Program-made: the position numbers and the translations under genes
Notes under the pieces: model-generated
Told to the model about the DNA's origin: nothing
Databases searched by the model: none
What the model saw: the letters and a program-made list of their open reading frames with translations, nothing else
DNA from: Herbinix luporum
GTDB taxonomy: Bacteria > Bacillota > Clostridia > Lachnospirales > Lachnospiraceae
Direction of reading: 5' to 3'
Length of the DNA stretch: 64,000 bases
NCBI RefSeq assembly: GCF_900070325.1
Contig: NZ_LN879430.1
Location: forward strand, 1,295,379-1,359,378
Shown: positions 17,379 through 25,824 of the stretch, one piece after another
How the letters are laid out: each line of letters opens with the position of its first letter
How positions within the stretch are numbered: the stretch's first letter is position 1

Positions 17379-18215
17379 ATGAAACGTATCTTAACCATAC
17401 AAGACATTTCCTGTGTGGGAAAATGTTCCCTTACAGTTGCTCTTCCCATTATCTCCGCACTAGGTGTTGAGACAGCTATTATTCCCACTGCCGTCCTCTC
17501 AACCCATACCATGTTTAGTAATTTCACTTTTAAAGACCTAACAGAGGAGATTGAACCTATAACAAACCATTGGAAATCTGAAAATATTAACTTTGACGGT
17601 ATATATACCGGATATTTAGGCTCCATGGATCAGATTGATATAATTTCAAATTTATTTGATGAATTTAAGACAGATGACAACCTTATTATAGTAGATCCGG
17701 TTATGGCTGATAACGGCAAGCTATATCCTGCTTTTGATGAAGCATTCGCCGCTAAAATGGCAACCCTTTGTGCCAAGGCCGATATTATAATACCTAATAT
17801 AACAGAGGCTTCTTTTATGACCGGTATGGAATATAAAGAGTCCTACGATGAGGCATATATTAAAGAAATGCTGTCTAGACTAGCCAATCTAGGTGCCAGA
17901 ATTTCAGTTCTTACAGGGGTAAGCTTTTCTGAGGGCAGCTTAGGTGTTATGGGCTACGATAAAGAAAATAATGAATATTTTTACTACAAACATAAAAAAA
18001 TAGATACTTGCTACCATGGTACCGGAGATATCTTTGCCAGTACCTTTGTAGGAGCATTAGGAAATAATCTTACTTGGAAAGAGGCAATACCGATTGCCGC
18101 TGATTATACAGCCAAATGTATCGAACTTACCCTGGCCGATGAAAAAGGCCGTTGGTACGGTGTTAATTTTGAAGAAGGTATTCCTTATCTTTTAAAAAGA
18201 ATCGGTAAACTATAA
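17379..18215 (+). CDS. pdxY: Pyridoxal/pyridoxamine kinase
   Basis: A 278-aa ribokinase-fold enzyme that phosphorylates pyridoxal and pyridoxamine in the B6 salvage pathway. It begins KRILTIQDISCVGKCSLTVA, has IIVDPVMADNGKLY in the nucleotide region, and ends the active site with CYHGTGDIFAS. The latter carries the anion-hole GTGD with the catalytic Asp. Length matches PdxY/PdxK. The second ATG (17379) is seven bases from AAAGGAG and is preferred over the adjacent ATG at 17376. It is divergent from the MocR regulator. Confidence 0.88.
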   Translation: MKRILTIQDISCVGKCSLTVALPIISALGVETAIIPTAVLSTHTMFSNFTFKDLTEEIEPITNHWKSENINFDGIYTGYLGSMDQIDIISNLFDEFKTDDNLIIVDPVMADNGKLYPAFDEAFAAKMATLCAKADIIIPNITEASFMTGMEYKESYDEAYIKEMLSRLANLGARISVLTGVSFSEGSLGVMGYDKENNEYFYYKHKKIDTCYHGTGDIFASTFVGALGNNLTWKEAIPIAADYTAKCIELTLADEKGRWYGVNFEEGIPYLLKRIGKL

Positions 18216-18227
18216 TGAAGTTGGATT

Positions 18228-19004
18228 TTAATTCATTGGATTAATATATTTATCTACTAGGGTATTCATAGCATCGTCTAATTCTCCCTCACTTTGATCT
18301 AGGGAAGCGAATATTGAAAGTATATAACTTTCTAATGTTTCTTTTGTCATATAAGGTGATATGGCTGATAAAAACTCATCAGTAGCACCAATAACATTAA
18401 GGGAATTAACAAAATTACTATCCCTATATGTATATACTACATAATTATTATTAATAAAAGCTGACGAACCTCCATAAGCCCCACCTTTTAACCGTATTTC
18501 TGGAGTAAGCATAAGGTTATTTAATATAGTACTAATAACCTTCCCCTTAGGGCTTATAGGGACATCATTGGCAGTTAAACTGCCGTTAACAAATAGATAT
18601 TGTACCGGAGAATTAAATACTATTGCTTCTCTCCTTGCCGGTCTAGGTAAGTCGTATTCTTCTTTCATAAAACTAGAACTTATAAACTTACCTGTAAAAC
18701 TAGCCATGGCACTTTTAAACTTATCTAGGGTAGCTATATTACCTGCAAATAATATATCCATATTTTGTTTATTACACATAAATGCTTTTTCTCGTATTGA
18801 TAATAATTTTTTATATATCCGGTCCGGATTAGAATTAAGCTCTTTTTCCAATGATAAGATAAAATTATAATAATCTAATCCATTGAGATAATTATAGTAT
18901 CTAGATGTAGCACTGGTATATGCCATGCTACGATCTTGGATAAGATTAATCGGGTCAGAAAATAGTATTTCAAATTCAGCTTTAATATTTGCTATTGTCC
19001 TCTT
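18228..19004 (-). pseudogene. C-terminal remnant of an M16C presequence-type protease
   Basis: An ATG-initiated frame of 232 codons (18926-18228) resembles only the C-terminal domain of insulinase-family M16C proteases (PreP type, about 970 aa): GLDYYNFILSLEKEL, LTPEIRLKGGAYGGSS and a final helical pair. The same frame continues upstream of the ATG to 19004 with family-like residues (KAEFEILFSDP), then meets TAA. The catalytic HxxEH domain is absent and no ribosome site precedes the ATG. I read it as a deletion remnant of a once full-length protease gene. A small functional protein is the less likely alternative. Confidence 0.65.
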
Positions 19005-19169
19005 TTATTATTTAATAACTGCATTAAATTTTTTAATTTATTTAATACAGTTAGAACCATAATTTACCATATATATTTTAATATTTTAATTAAGATTTAT
19101 ACTAAACAAGCATATTCATCATTCCTTTTATTTATGACTTAAAGGAAATTAAATAACTCTAAGACTATG

Positions 19170-19213
19170 CTTCTTTAAAATATTTATCAGTATTATATGA
19201 ATATCTAAAGAAG
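19170..19213. repeat. Inverted repeat in the leader of the 56-aa gene
   Basis: CTTCTTTA (19170-19177) pairs perfectly with TAAAGAAG (19206-19213), with an inner ATATT/AATAT pair (19180-19184 and 19200-19204). It lies 48 bp before the ATG at 19262 and is not followed by a T-run, so it may be a protein-binding or mRNA-structure element. The rest of 19005-19261 shows nothing else I can name. Confidence 0.4.
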
Positions 19214-19261
19214 TCCATAGGCACAATAAGTCTATAATCTCTTATAAAGGAAGTGTAAATT

Positions 19262-19432
19262 ATGAGTAAACAATCAAATCAAAGATATAGGAAAGAACTT
19301 GGATTAAATCATAAAGAACGGGCTAAGAACTCAAATGCCAATAATTCTGTAAAAGACATGGCCAGCAGGGAAGGATACGGTGACGGAGACCCATACGGAT
19401 TTTCTGATAAAAACAAGAAAAATGACCGGTAA
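19262..19432 (+). CDS. Small hydrophilic protein, 56 aa
   Basis: ATG at 19262 follows AAAGGAAG by seven bases, and the frame runs 56 codons to TAA overlapping a strong terminator. The product is very hydrophilic, rich in K, N, R and D, with a central GYGDGDPYGF turn; no membrane or signal segment. The good ribosome site and the immediate intrinsic terminator argue for a real gene. I do not recognise the family; its composition recalls small spore or stress proteins, which is only an impression. Confidence 0.6.
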   Translation: MSKQSNQRYRKELGLNHKERAKNSNANNSVKDMASREGYGDGDPYGFSDKNKKNDR

Positions 19433-19460
19433 TTTTATGAATTACCGGTCACTGTTTTTA
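19423..19460 (+). terminator. Intrinsic terminator after the 56-aa gene
   Basis: Perfect 12-bp stem TGACCGGTAATT/AATTACCGGTCA (19423-19434 and 19440-19451), 5-nt loop, then CTGTTTTT. It begins inside the last codons. It may also serve the convergent lipoprotein gene. Confidence 0.85.
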
Positions 19461-19472
19461 AGGGGATATTTT

Positions 19473-20684
19473 CTATTTATATTGGCTGATTAAAAATCCA
19501 TATAGGGAATAATCTAGATTATCTCCAAAGTACAAATATAATAGATTATTACCATTTACCTCATCAAGCCAGAAGGTATATAACCTGCCATTACCTATCT
19601 CATCTGTCAAGTTTCTGCATAAATCCTCCAGGATTATGGAATCCTTAAAGTCATATATACAGCTCATGACAGTTCCCATATTTGAAGGATACCACATATT
19701 TTTATTGTAGTAGTCCTCATTACCGTCATTGTTTATATCCGCACTGTAGGCATAATCTGAATCTTCATATAAAGTTTCCCCGGTACCTATAATGACTCCA
19801 TCATTACTGTATAAAATATCAGAGAGATTACTATTACATAAGGTTTTTTTAACTGTATCAATTGCTTCAAAGGATTTATCCTCATATACAATATCCATAT
19901 CATAATCATCTATTACAAAGGAAAATAATTTGCCATCAGCCAATTTGCCCTCTTCATAAAGATATAGGGAATATCCGTTATAATATTTTGTATAATAGTC
20001 GAATTCTTCCATAAGTAAATAATTCTTATCTTGATATTTTATAACAGAAAAATTCTGAAGAAAACATTCAAAAGAATTACTTAGGATATATTGTCCCTCA
20101 ACTGATCCCTTATACAACATCATGCTGCTAAAACCACCGGTTCCGCCGTAGAAATATTGCCCAATCAAATCTTCAATACCGTCATTATCTACATCTACTT
20201 TAAGGGCTGCTACTGTTTCCATATTTTCCGGTGTAATACCGGTATTAGTACAGAATTCCTCCTGACTAATCTCAGTACCAACCTCTAAAGGAGTAAAAGT
20301 TTCTATCTCAGTACCACTTTCCATTGCTTCCAAAATTATATCACACAGTTGGGAGGGAATATTACTGCTTTTTGTAAATTCACCTTTATCTTCCATACTG
20401 GAATAATAACTCTCTTTATCTACAATTTCTACATGGGTTTTAGCTTTGAAATCCACCCTTAATAATTGCTGGCCTTGATATCCGGCTGTTTTATTTTGAA
20501 TAAGTTTTTCCTGGGTACTATTATTATTCTCTTTTTCTGTTAATGTATCGTTTTCTTCTATTGAATTTTCACTTTCTATAAGAGCTTTATTATTATCTAT
20601 ATTATTTTTTTTACCACAAGCTCCTAATATAATTGTTAATACCATAATAGATAAAGCTATATTCATTCTTTTTTTCATTTGCAT
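19473..20684 (-). CDS. Lipoprotein with calcium-loop/VCBS-like repeats
   Basis: I start it at ATG 20684, five bases after GGGAGGAG. The 403-aa product begins MQMKKRMN with a hydrophobic helix and the lipobox ILGAC, so it is predicted to be exported and lipid-anchored. A low-complexity E/N/T linker follows, then a globular domain with two acidic loops, DVDNDGIEDLIGQ and DINNDGNEDYYN, which look like VCBS/FG-GAP calcium loops. Function is unknown. It stands alone between two convergent/divergent neighbours, with terminator sequence at its 3' end. Confidence 0.75.
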   Translation of the reverse strand: MQMKKRMNIALSIMVLTIILGACGKKNNIDNNKALIESENSIEENDTLTEKENNNSTQEKLIQNKTAGYQGQQLLRVDFKAKTHVEIVDKESYYSSMEDKGEFTKSSNIPSQLCDIILEAMESGTEIETFTPLEVGTEISQEEFCTNTGITPENMETVAALKVDVDNDGIEDLIGQYFYGGTGGFSSMMLYKGSVEGQYILSNSFECFLQNFSVIKYQDKNYLLMEEFDYYTKYYNGYSLYLYEEGKLADGKLFSFVIDDYDMDIVYEDKSFEAIDTVKKTLCNSNLSDILYSNDGVIIGTGETLYEDSDYAYSADINNDGNEDYYNKNMWYPSNMGTVMSCIYDFKDSIILEDLCRNLTDEIGNGRLYTFWLDEVNGNNLLYLYFGDNLDYSLYGFLISQYK

Positions 20685-20843
20685 TACTACTCCTCCCAAT
20701 GTGTCCCTTTATATGAGCACATTTTTTAATTATTTTTTATGTACATGTATGGTATAATAATAAAGAATCATGTTCAACTATAATTATATTAAGTTTTTCT
20801 TACTTAAAATTAATATTTACATATTATGTAACAGCCTTATGCC

Positions 20844-20871
20844 TTGTGTCAGAAATAATATTGTGTATAAT
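20844..20871 (+). promoter_or_regulatory. Promoter of the DtxR-family gene
   Basis: TTGTGT (20844-20849), 16-bp spacer, TATAAT (20866-20871), about 60 bp before the ATG at 20933. No copy of the palindrome seen before feoA is visible here, so autoregulation by the same box is not supported. Confidence 0.5.
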
Positions 20872-20932
20872 ATAATTATATCTAGTAATAATTAACTGCA
20901 CTTTATGTGTCCCCATATTGCGGAGGAATATG

Positions 20933-21313
20933 ATGAAAAAACTTACATATGCAATGGAAAACTATCTTGAAGCCATATATGAGTTGTCAGGAGGCAGTTG
21001 TGGAGCCAGAGTATCAGATATTTCTGAAAAATTAGGAGTTACAAAGGCAAGCGTTAATAATGCCATGGTAACCCTGGCCAATAAAGGATTTGTTATTAAT
21101 GAGAAATATAAAGAAGTATTTTTGACTCCCGCCGGCCTTGAACAAGCTAAACTCACTTCGGAAAAGCATAATATTATTAGAGAGTTTTTTACCAAGGTGC
21201 TTAAAATTGATGAAGAAATTGCCGATGAGGATGCATGTTCTATAGAACATGTTATCAGCAACGATTCCATCCGTGCCATGAAAGACTATTTACAGATTAA
21301 TAACAATAGTTAG
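20933..21313 (+). CDS. DtxR/MntR-family metal-dependent repressor, iron-type
   Basis: A 126-aa regulator; the ATG at 20933 is six bases after GGAGG. It starts KKLTYAMENYLEAIYEL, has the winged helix ARVSDISEKLGVTKASVNNAMV and the dimerisation/metal region DACSIEHVIS. In that region the Cys-x-x-Glu-His arrangement matches the iron regulators DtxR/IdeR (CxxEH) rather than MntR, which has Glu at the Cys position. The residue equivalent to DtxR Met10/MntR Asp8 is Asn. There is no SH3 domain. The feoAB operon a few kilobases away, with a palindromic operator, is the likely target. Confidence 0.82.
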   Translation: MKKLTYAMENYLEAIYELSGGSCGARVSDISEKLGVTKASVNNAMVTLANKGFVINEKYKEVFLTPAGLEQAKLTSEKHNIIREFFTKVLKIDEEIADEDACSIEHVISNDSIRAMKDYLQINNNS

Positions 21314-21314
21314 A

Positions 21315-21340
21315 GGTACCTAAATCTAGGTACCCTTATT
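21315..21340. terminator. Hairpin between convergent dtxR-like and pssA genes
   Basis: GGTACCTA/TAGGTACC (21315-21322 and 21327-21334) with a 4-nt loop, followed by CTTATT on the plus strand and by AT-rich sequence on the minus side. Probable shared terminator. Confidence 0.6.
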
Positions 21341-21902
21341 TATATCCCTTTTTATTTTTTATAATACGTTTAACAGGAAACTTACTTACCATCAATATAG
21401 ACAAGATTACAGTAAGTATTAAAAATAAGATTAAAAAAATTCCTGTAATTTCCCTATCTAGATAACTTCGAATAAGTAATACGGTTACCATAATAAAACC
21501 TGAAGCAGTTATGGGAAGGCCGGTAAAATATTCACTATGATTTTGTAAATTATATCTTGCCAATCGAAATCCCCCGGCAAGAGAATATAACAATAAAATT
21601 AACATAACATACCAAGGGATAAATTTAAGACCGGATATAAATATTGTAATCGGAGCTATTCCGAAGGTAACAAAATCTGCAAATGAATCTAGTTGTTTAC
21701 CCATATCTGAAGAAGCATTTAGGTATCTGGCAAAATACCCGTCAAATCCATCAAGTACTACGGCCACATAAACCAAATAACATGCTAACTTTCTATCTGA
21801 TAAGCTATCATTATGTATCATTGAACATATAACTAAAATTCCTATAGCCATGTTGCAGGAAGTAAGTATATTAGGTAGATGTTTTAACTTTGTGGCCTTC
21901 AT
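21336..21902 (-). CDS. pssA: CDP-diacylglycerol-serine O-phosphatidyltransferase
   Basis: A 188-aa integral membrane enzyme that makes phosphatidylserine from CDP-diacylglycerol and serine. The CDP-alcohol phosphotransferase signature is complete: LDGFDGYFARYL, then DMGKQLDSFADFVTFG, giving D-x2-DG-x2-AR-x-G-x3-D-x3-D. Five or six membrane helices surround it. Length fits short Gram-positive PssA. Its start lies inside the end of the upstream YbhN-like gene (32-bp overlap), indicating coupled translation. No decarboxylase (psd) gene is seen in the window. Confidence 0.85.
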   Translation of the reverse strand: MKATKLKHLPNILTSCNMAIGILVICSMIHNDSLSDRKLACYLVYVAVVLDGFDGYFARYLNASSDMGKQLDSFADFVTFGIAPITIFISGLKFIPWYVMLILLLYSLAGGFRLARYNLQNHSEYFTGLPITASGFIMVTVLLIRSYLDREITGIFLILFLILTVILSILMVSKFPVKRIIKNKKGYK

Positions 21903-22860
21903 TTTTTCTTCCTCCTAATTTCCATATAGCTATATATAAAAGGCTGATAAGAATAACAAACCAGAAAGTAATAAAGCGAAATAGTAAAGTAATGGCCAAG
22001 GCATCACCGGATTTTATCTCCATAACCATAAGTAAACTTGCCATGGTAGCTTCAAAACTTCCAATACCACCGGGCAACAAAGGAATCATTCCCACCAGAT
22101 ATGATATAAATGTAACTTCAGCCAAAAATATAGGATCATAATTGCTAGTAAATAAGTGAACCAACAATATCATTTTCATGGGAAATATTATCCATATAAT
22201 TAAGGATAATAAGAATTGCTTATAGATTTCCCCTTTAATACTTTTTAATACCTTTATATTAGATAATAAGCTTAGCATAAATTGCTTGATAACATCTGAC
22301 CATTTATATCTAGGGTTGCTTGTCCTTATTCTATTTTCTAAGCTGCTGCTACATGCAAATATTAAAATTAATATCCCTAATAAAGCTATAAGAAAGAAAT
22401 AGATAATGACTTTTATAAAAACAGCTTGAAAAATTTCAAACTCATTTGATATATGAGCAAAAGCAAATATATTGATTAGAAAAAAGCTGGAGAAACTAAG
22501 CATCTTTTGAATTGTAACCAAGGTTGCCGCCTCTTGTGTGGAATAGTTCAATTCCTTTTTCAATAATATACCCCGGGTAACTTCTCCACCTACTTTTACT
22601 CCGGGGGTAACACATTCAATAATCATACCTCTGGTATTTATGTATAACATCTTAAAGAAATTGTTTTCCCCACCCATAATCTTACTAATTCTACACCATT
22701 GATAATTAACAAGCAGCTGGCTAATTACTTGCAAAAATAACAAGGCTATAAATCCTAGGAGGGACACTTTCCTAATACTTATAAAAAATTCAGTAAAATC
22801 AAATTGCCAAAGCATTACCAACAATAGGATAGAAAGTATTATCAGCCCCACTTTTTTCAT
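21871..22860 (-). CDS. YbhN/AglD-type flippase-like membrane protein (UPF0104)
   Basis: A 329-aa protein with about eight membrane helices. Family features are VGGEVTRGILLKKELNYS..EAATLVTIQKM in the first half (split by me) and PLLPGGIGSFEATMASLL in the second half, typical of the lysylphosphatidylglycerol synthetase membrane region. The cytoplasmic aminoacyl-transferase domain is absent, so this is the stand-alone form, thought to act in lipid or polyprenyl-linked transport. It overlaps pssA and follows the methyltransferase gene by 12 bp. Confidence 0.78.
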   Translation of the reverse strand: MKKVGLIILSILLLVMLWQFDFTEFFISIRKVSLLGFIALLFLQVISQLLVNYQWCRISKIMGGENNFFKMLYINTRGMIIECVTPGVKVGGEVTRGILLKKELNYSTQEAATLVTIQKMLSFSSFFLINIFAFAHISNEFEIFQAVFIKVIIYFFLIALLGILILIFACSSSLENRIRTSNPRYKWSDVIKQFMLSLLSNIKVLKSIKGEIYKQFLLSLIIWIIFPMKMILLVHLFTSNYDPIFLAEVTFISYLVGMIPLLPGGIGSFEATMASLLMVMEIKSGDALAITLLFRFITFWFVILISLLYIAIWKLGGRKNEGHKVKTST

Positions 22861-22872
22861 CTAAAATGCTCC

Positions 22873-23433
22873 TTAATATTTTATAAACAATGCCGTACGG
22901 TCTATATTCCTCCAAGTATAACTAGCCATACCACAGTAGTTATGAAATATGGAAGAATCACCTATGGAATAAAAATTAGATAAGGTCTTTTTTGGTAGCC
23001 GTACCAAGATTTTGGCACCAAACTTACACCCTTGTTTTAAATGGCAAAATACTTGCTCCATAGGGCAGACTTGTACTGCCATATGAATTACACTATAGTC
23101 TTTAGGAGAAATATTGCTTCCGTCACTATGTAAAACATCTATATAATCTTCATATCCTAATCTTCTTATTAAATCCCTAGATGTTTGTACGCAGCTAATA
23201 TCATTATCAATAATTGTTACATGAGCCTGTGTATACTCATGTAACAATATAGCGCTAAAAGGACAAGGTCCTCCCCCTATGCATAAAACTTTATCTGTAG
23301 ATTTAATATTTGCTAAAGCAACCTCTTCTTTAACAACATTTTTATAATATAGGGATATGGTTCTATATATAGAAGTATTCTTTGCTGCTAAACGTTCTAA
23401 AGACTTGGTAATCTTGGGTATAAATTTAACCAT
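22873..23433 (-). CDS. SAM-dependent methyltransferase, nicotianamine-synthase-like
   Basis: A 186-aa class I methyltransferase fold; ATG at 23433 with AAAGGGTGG upstream is preferred over the GTG at 23445. The SAM site reads VLCIGGGPCPFSAILLHEY with acidic VTIIDNDISC at the end of strand 2. The GGGPxPxSxIxL loop and the later AVQVCPMEQVF..LKQG..FGAKILVRLP resemble nicotianamine synthase/CntL-type enzymes, which transfer the aminobutyrate part of SAM to make metal chelators. It sits 15 bp after feoB, so a metal-related role is attractive. The NAS relation is inference; a generic methyltransferase is the alternative. Confidence 0.6.
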   Translation of the reverse strand: MVKFIPKITKSLERLAAKNTSIYRTISLYYKNVVKEEVALANIKSTDKVLCIGGGPCPFSAILLHEYTQAHVTIIDNDISCVQTSRDLIRRLGYEDYIDVLHSDGSNISPKDYSVIHMAVQVCPMEQVFCHLKQGCKFGAKILVRLPKKTLSNFYSIGDSSIFHNYCGMASYTWRNIDRTALFIKY

Positions 23434-23448
23434 ATATAAAACCACCCT

Positions 23449-25224
23449 TTACATAAATAAATGTGCTAATTGATTTATAAGTCCTGCAACCACAAATGCG
23501 GTTATTGTTGTAGAACAAGCTATCGTAAGTGCCACTTTTACGCTAAATTCTTTTGTTAAAATACCAAATACAGATAAACAGGGCAAATATAATAACGCTA
23601 CTGTACCACCTACAAATGCTTGTAGGGCTGTTAATCCTTCAATAGCAAGTAGGGGAGCAACTGCCATCTCACGACGGACAATTCCTAAAATCAAGGCTAT
23701 TACCGCATCCTTAGGTAATCCAAGCCATCCGCTTACAATTGGCTCAAGATATACAGCTATTTGAGCTAAAAGGCCGGTTTCTTTTAATAGGGCAGCAATT
23801 ACAATTGAGATTAACATAGGAACTTCCGCATCAAGTAAGAAACCTTTCATCCTTAACATTAATTTTTTTCCATAGGCCTTGCCGTTTGGCATAAGTAAAT
23901 TAGGAATTTCAATAACCATAGGATCCACTGTTCCCTTTAAGAGACGGGATAAAACAGAAGAAACAATCATCATAATTGATAAGGACAATAATATCATAAG
24001 TATTAATAATACCGGTGAAAATCCTGCAAATAAGCTGATTAAGGCTCCTGTCTGAGAAATACAAGGCACTGCAAAACAGACAATAGAAGAAATAATCAAG
24101 CGTTCCTTCTTAGTTGTTGCTGCCCTAGATCCGATAATAGCAGGTACAGCACAACCATATCCTAATAAGATAGTTATCATACTACCCCCTTGAATTCCCA
24201 TCTTACGCATTATGTTATCGAATAAGACGCTTAAGCGAGGTAATACACCGGAATCCTCCAAAAATGAAAATACTATGTAAAACAATAGTACATAAGGGAA
24301 AATCAATGCTATAATCCATTCAAATCCTATTACAAATATACCATACTCACCGATTAGAACATTTAGTAAAGTTCCTTCCGGTACAAATGATGAAAACACC
24401 ATCTTAAAGAATGGAACCAACACTTTATTTACTAAGGGTAATAATAGGGTTGCCCTAAGTGCCTTACCTCCACCTACAATAACACCTAATGATAATAAAA
24501 TAACAAGGATTGCTATGGGAATTCCCGGCCAAGGTTTTAGCATATTGCTGCCTAATCTATCTAAGAAGGATAATTTAGTGTCCACTTTTTTTCTTACTTT
24601 GGCTGTTATTTCTCTTGCCCTATCCCAGGTATTTAACATATTTGAGGCACAAGCAGGACAAGATGAGCAATTGCCACAGGCCATTTTTGGCCTATTTATT
24701 ACCTTTTGCAGTTCGTCTTTTAACTGATTAAGGCCTTCATTTTTAACGGCTACCGTAGGAATAACCGGGGCAGCTAATTCCTTTGATAATAAGCTTACAT
24801 TAATTTCGTAACCATGTCTCTTAGCAACATCGGTTAAGTTTAGTGCATATACAATAGGCACCTTATATTTCTGAAGTTCTAGTCCCAGTTTAATATTCCG
24901 TTCCAGATTAGTGGCGTCTAATACGCATAAAACAGCAATAGGATTGCTGTTCATAAAACGTACTGCCACCTCTTCTGCTTCTGAAGTCGCTTCCATAGAA
25001 TATGTACCGGGAACGTCAATTAAAGTATAGCTTTCATTACCTAATTTCAATGTTCCCTCTGTATAACTAACTGTGGTTCCCGCATAGTTGGAACTAACCA
25101 CATGAATTCCTGTCAGATTTGAAAAAAATACACTTTTTCCAACGTTTGGATTACCCATCAGAAGAATTTTATTGGGTTTTTCATAAATCTTTTCATCATA
25201 ATTTATTTCATGACAAGCAGCCAC
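23449..25224 (-). CDS. feoB: Ferrous iron transporter FeoB
   Basis: A 591-aa GTP-dependent Fe(II) permease. The N-terminal G domain has GNPNVGKS (G1), DVPGTYS (G3) and NLTD (G4). The membrane part has the two Gate regions, with LLGYGCAVPAIIGSR in the first and a second CFAVPCISQTGAL core. Between G domain and membrane lies a Cys-rich stretch, CGNCSSCPACAS, an unusual possible metal or redox site. It is shorter than E. coli FeoB, as in many clostridia. Start is GTG with AAGGGGG, overlapping the end of feoA closely (5-bp gap). Confidence 0.93.
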   Translation of the reverse strand: MAACHEINYDEKIYEKPNKILLMGNPNVGKSVFFSNLTGIHVVSSNYAGTTVSYTEGTLKLGNESYTLIDVPGTYSMEATSEAEEVAVRFMNSNPIAVLCVLDATNLERNIKLGLELQKYKVPIVYALNLTDVAKRHGYEINVSLLSKELAAPVIPTVAVKNEGLNQLKDELQKVINRPKMACGNCSSCPACASNMLNTWDRAREITAKVRKKVDTKLSFLDRLGSNMLKPWPGIPIAILVILLSLGVIVGGGKALRATLLLPLVNKVLVPFFKMVFSSFVPEGTLLNVLIGEYGIFVIGFEWIIALIFPYVLLFYIVFSFLEDSGVLPRLSVLFDNIMRKMGIQGGSMITILLGYGCAVPAIIGSRAATTKKERLIISSIVCFAVPCISQTGALISLFAGFSPVLLILMILLSLSIMMIVSSVLSRLLKGTVDPMVIEIPNLLMPNGKAYGKKLMLRMKGFLLDAEVPMLISIVIAALLKETGLLAQIAVYLEPIVSGWLGLPKDAVIALILGIVRREMAVAPLLAIEGLTALQAFVGGTVALLYLPCLSVFGILTKEFSVKVALTIACSTTITAFVVAGLINQLAHLFM

Positions 25225-25229
25225 TTTAG

Positions 25230-25469
25230 CTACCCCCTTACCATAATTTTTTCAGCTATATCTTTACCGATTGCAATCTCACTGGATTCTATCTTAACTA
25301 ACACCGGTCCACCCATCCAATGGGTCATCTTCTTGCAAACACGGGCATCTTTTACAATACCTAAGCTTTTTAAAATACCAAGTTCCGGTGCGCTGGTAAT
25401 AGTATATTGTAAATTATCTTTAGCATAATAAAGGCTGTTAGAAATCTTTTCGGAGTTTTTCTTTCTCAC
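25230..25469 (-). CDS. feoA: Ferrous iron transport protein FeoA
   Basis: A 79-aa SH3-like protein from a GTG with AAGGAGAG upstream. The core ELGILKSLGIVKDARVCKKM and the final strand EIAIGKDIAEKIMV match FeoA, the small partner of FeoB. First gene of an operon feoA-feoB-methyltransferase-YbhN-pssA. A candidate iron-repressor operator and promoter precede it. Confidence 0.85.
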   Translation of the reverse strand: MRKKNSEKISNSLYYAKDNLQYTITSAPELGILKSLGIVKDARVCKKMTHWMGGPVLVKIESSEIAIGKDIAEKIMVRG

Positions 25470-25521
25470 TTAAACTCTCTCCTTATCTTCTATATTGTTA
25501 TGGATTATTCATATACTATAA

Positions 25522-25541
25522 AAGTTAGTCACGTCTAACTT
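25522..25541. promoter_or_regulatory. Candidate iron (DtxR-type) operator of the feo operon
   Basis: AAGTTAG (25522-25528), six bases, CTAACTT (25535-25541): perfect 7-bp arms. The layout TTAGxCxxGxCTAA resembles DtxR-family iron boxes. It covers the expected transcription start just downstream of the -10, an ideal repression position. Confidence 0.7.
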
Positions 25542-25546
25542 ACATA

Positions 25547-25575
25547 TATATATCACACCGGTCGAACTTTGTCAA
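25547..25575 (-). promoter_or_regulatory. Promoter of the feoA operon
   Basis: Minus-strand TTGACA (25575-25570), 17-bp spacer, TATATA (25552-25547), about 78 bp from the feoA GTG. The rest of 25576-25751 is AT-rich with no feature I can name. Confidence 0.7.
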
Positions 25576-25751
25576 TAAAATAACGAGTTTTTTGAAAATA
25601 ATTTTCATTATCCATAGTATTATATGCTTGAACAATTTATTTTATCTCTACTTGTATCCATTTTATTGATACTATATTATTTTATAAGCCTTCAAATGCT
25701 TATATTTGTAAAAAAAAATTGATTGTAAATTAAGTTGATTTTACTCATTTA

Positions 25752-25811
25752 TAAAAAAAGGTGTACCAAAACATTCCTTCTAAAACCTAACAGAATGTTT
25801 TAGTACACCTT
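25752..25811 (-). terminator. Terminator of ridA
   Basis: Minus-strand hairpin with 9+9-bp arms around one mismatch (25793-25811 with 25758-25776), followed by a run of seven T at 25758-25752. Confidence 0.85.
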
Positions 25812-25824
25812 AAATATCTATACA

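Noticed and set aside
19473..20684. DxDxDG loops of the lipoprotein as dockerin
   Set aside because: The two loops are far apart and in a VCBS-like context, not a 60-residue dockerin pair.
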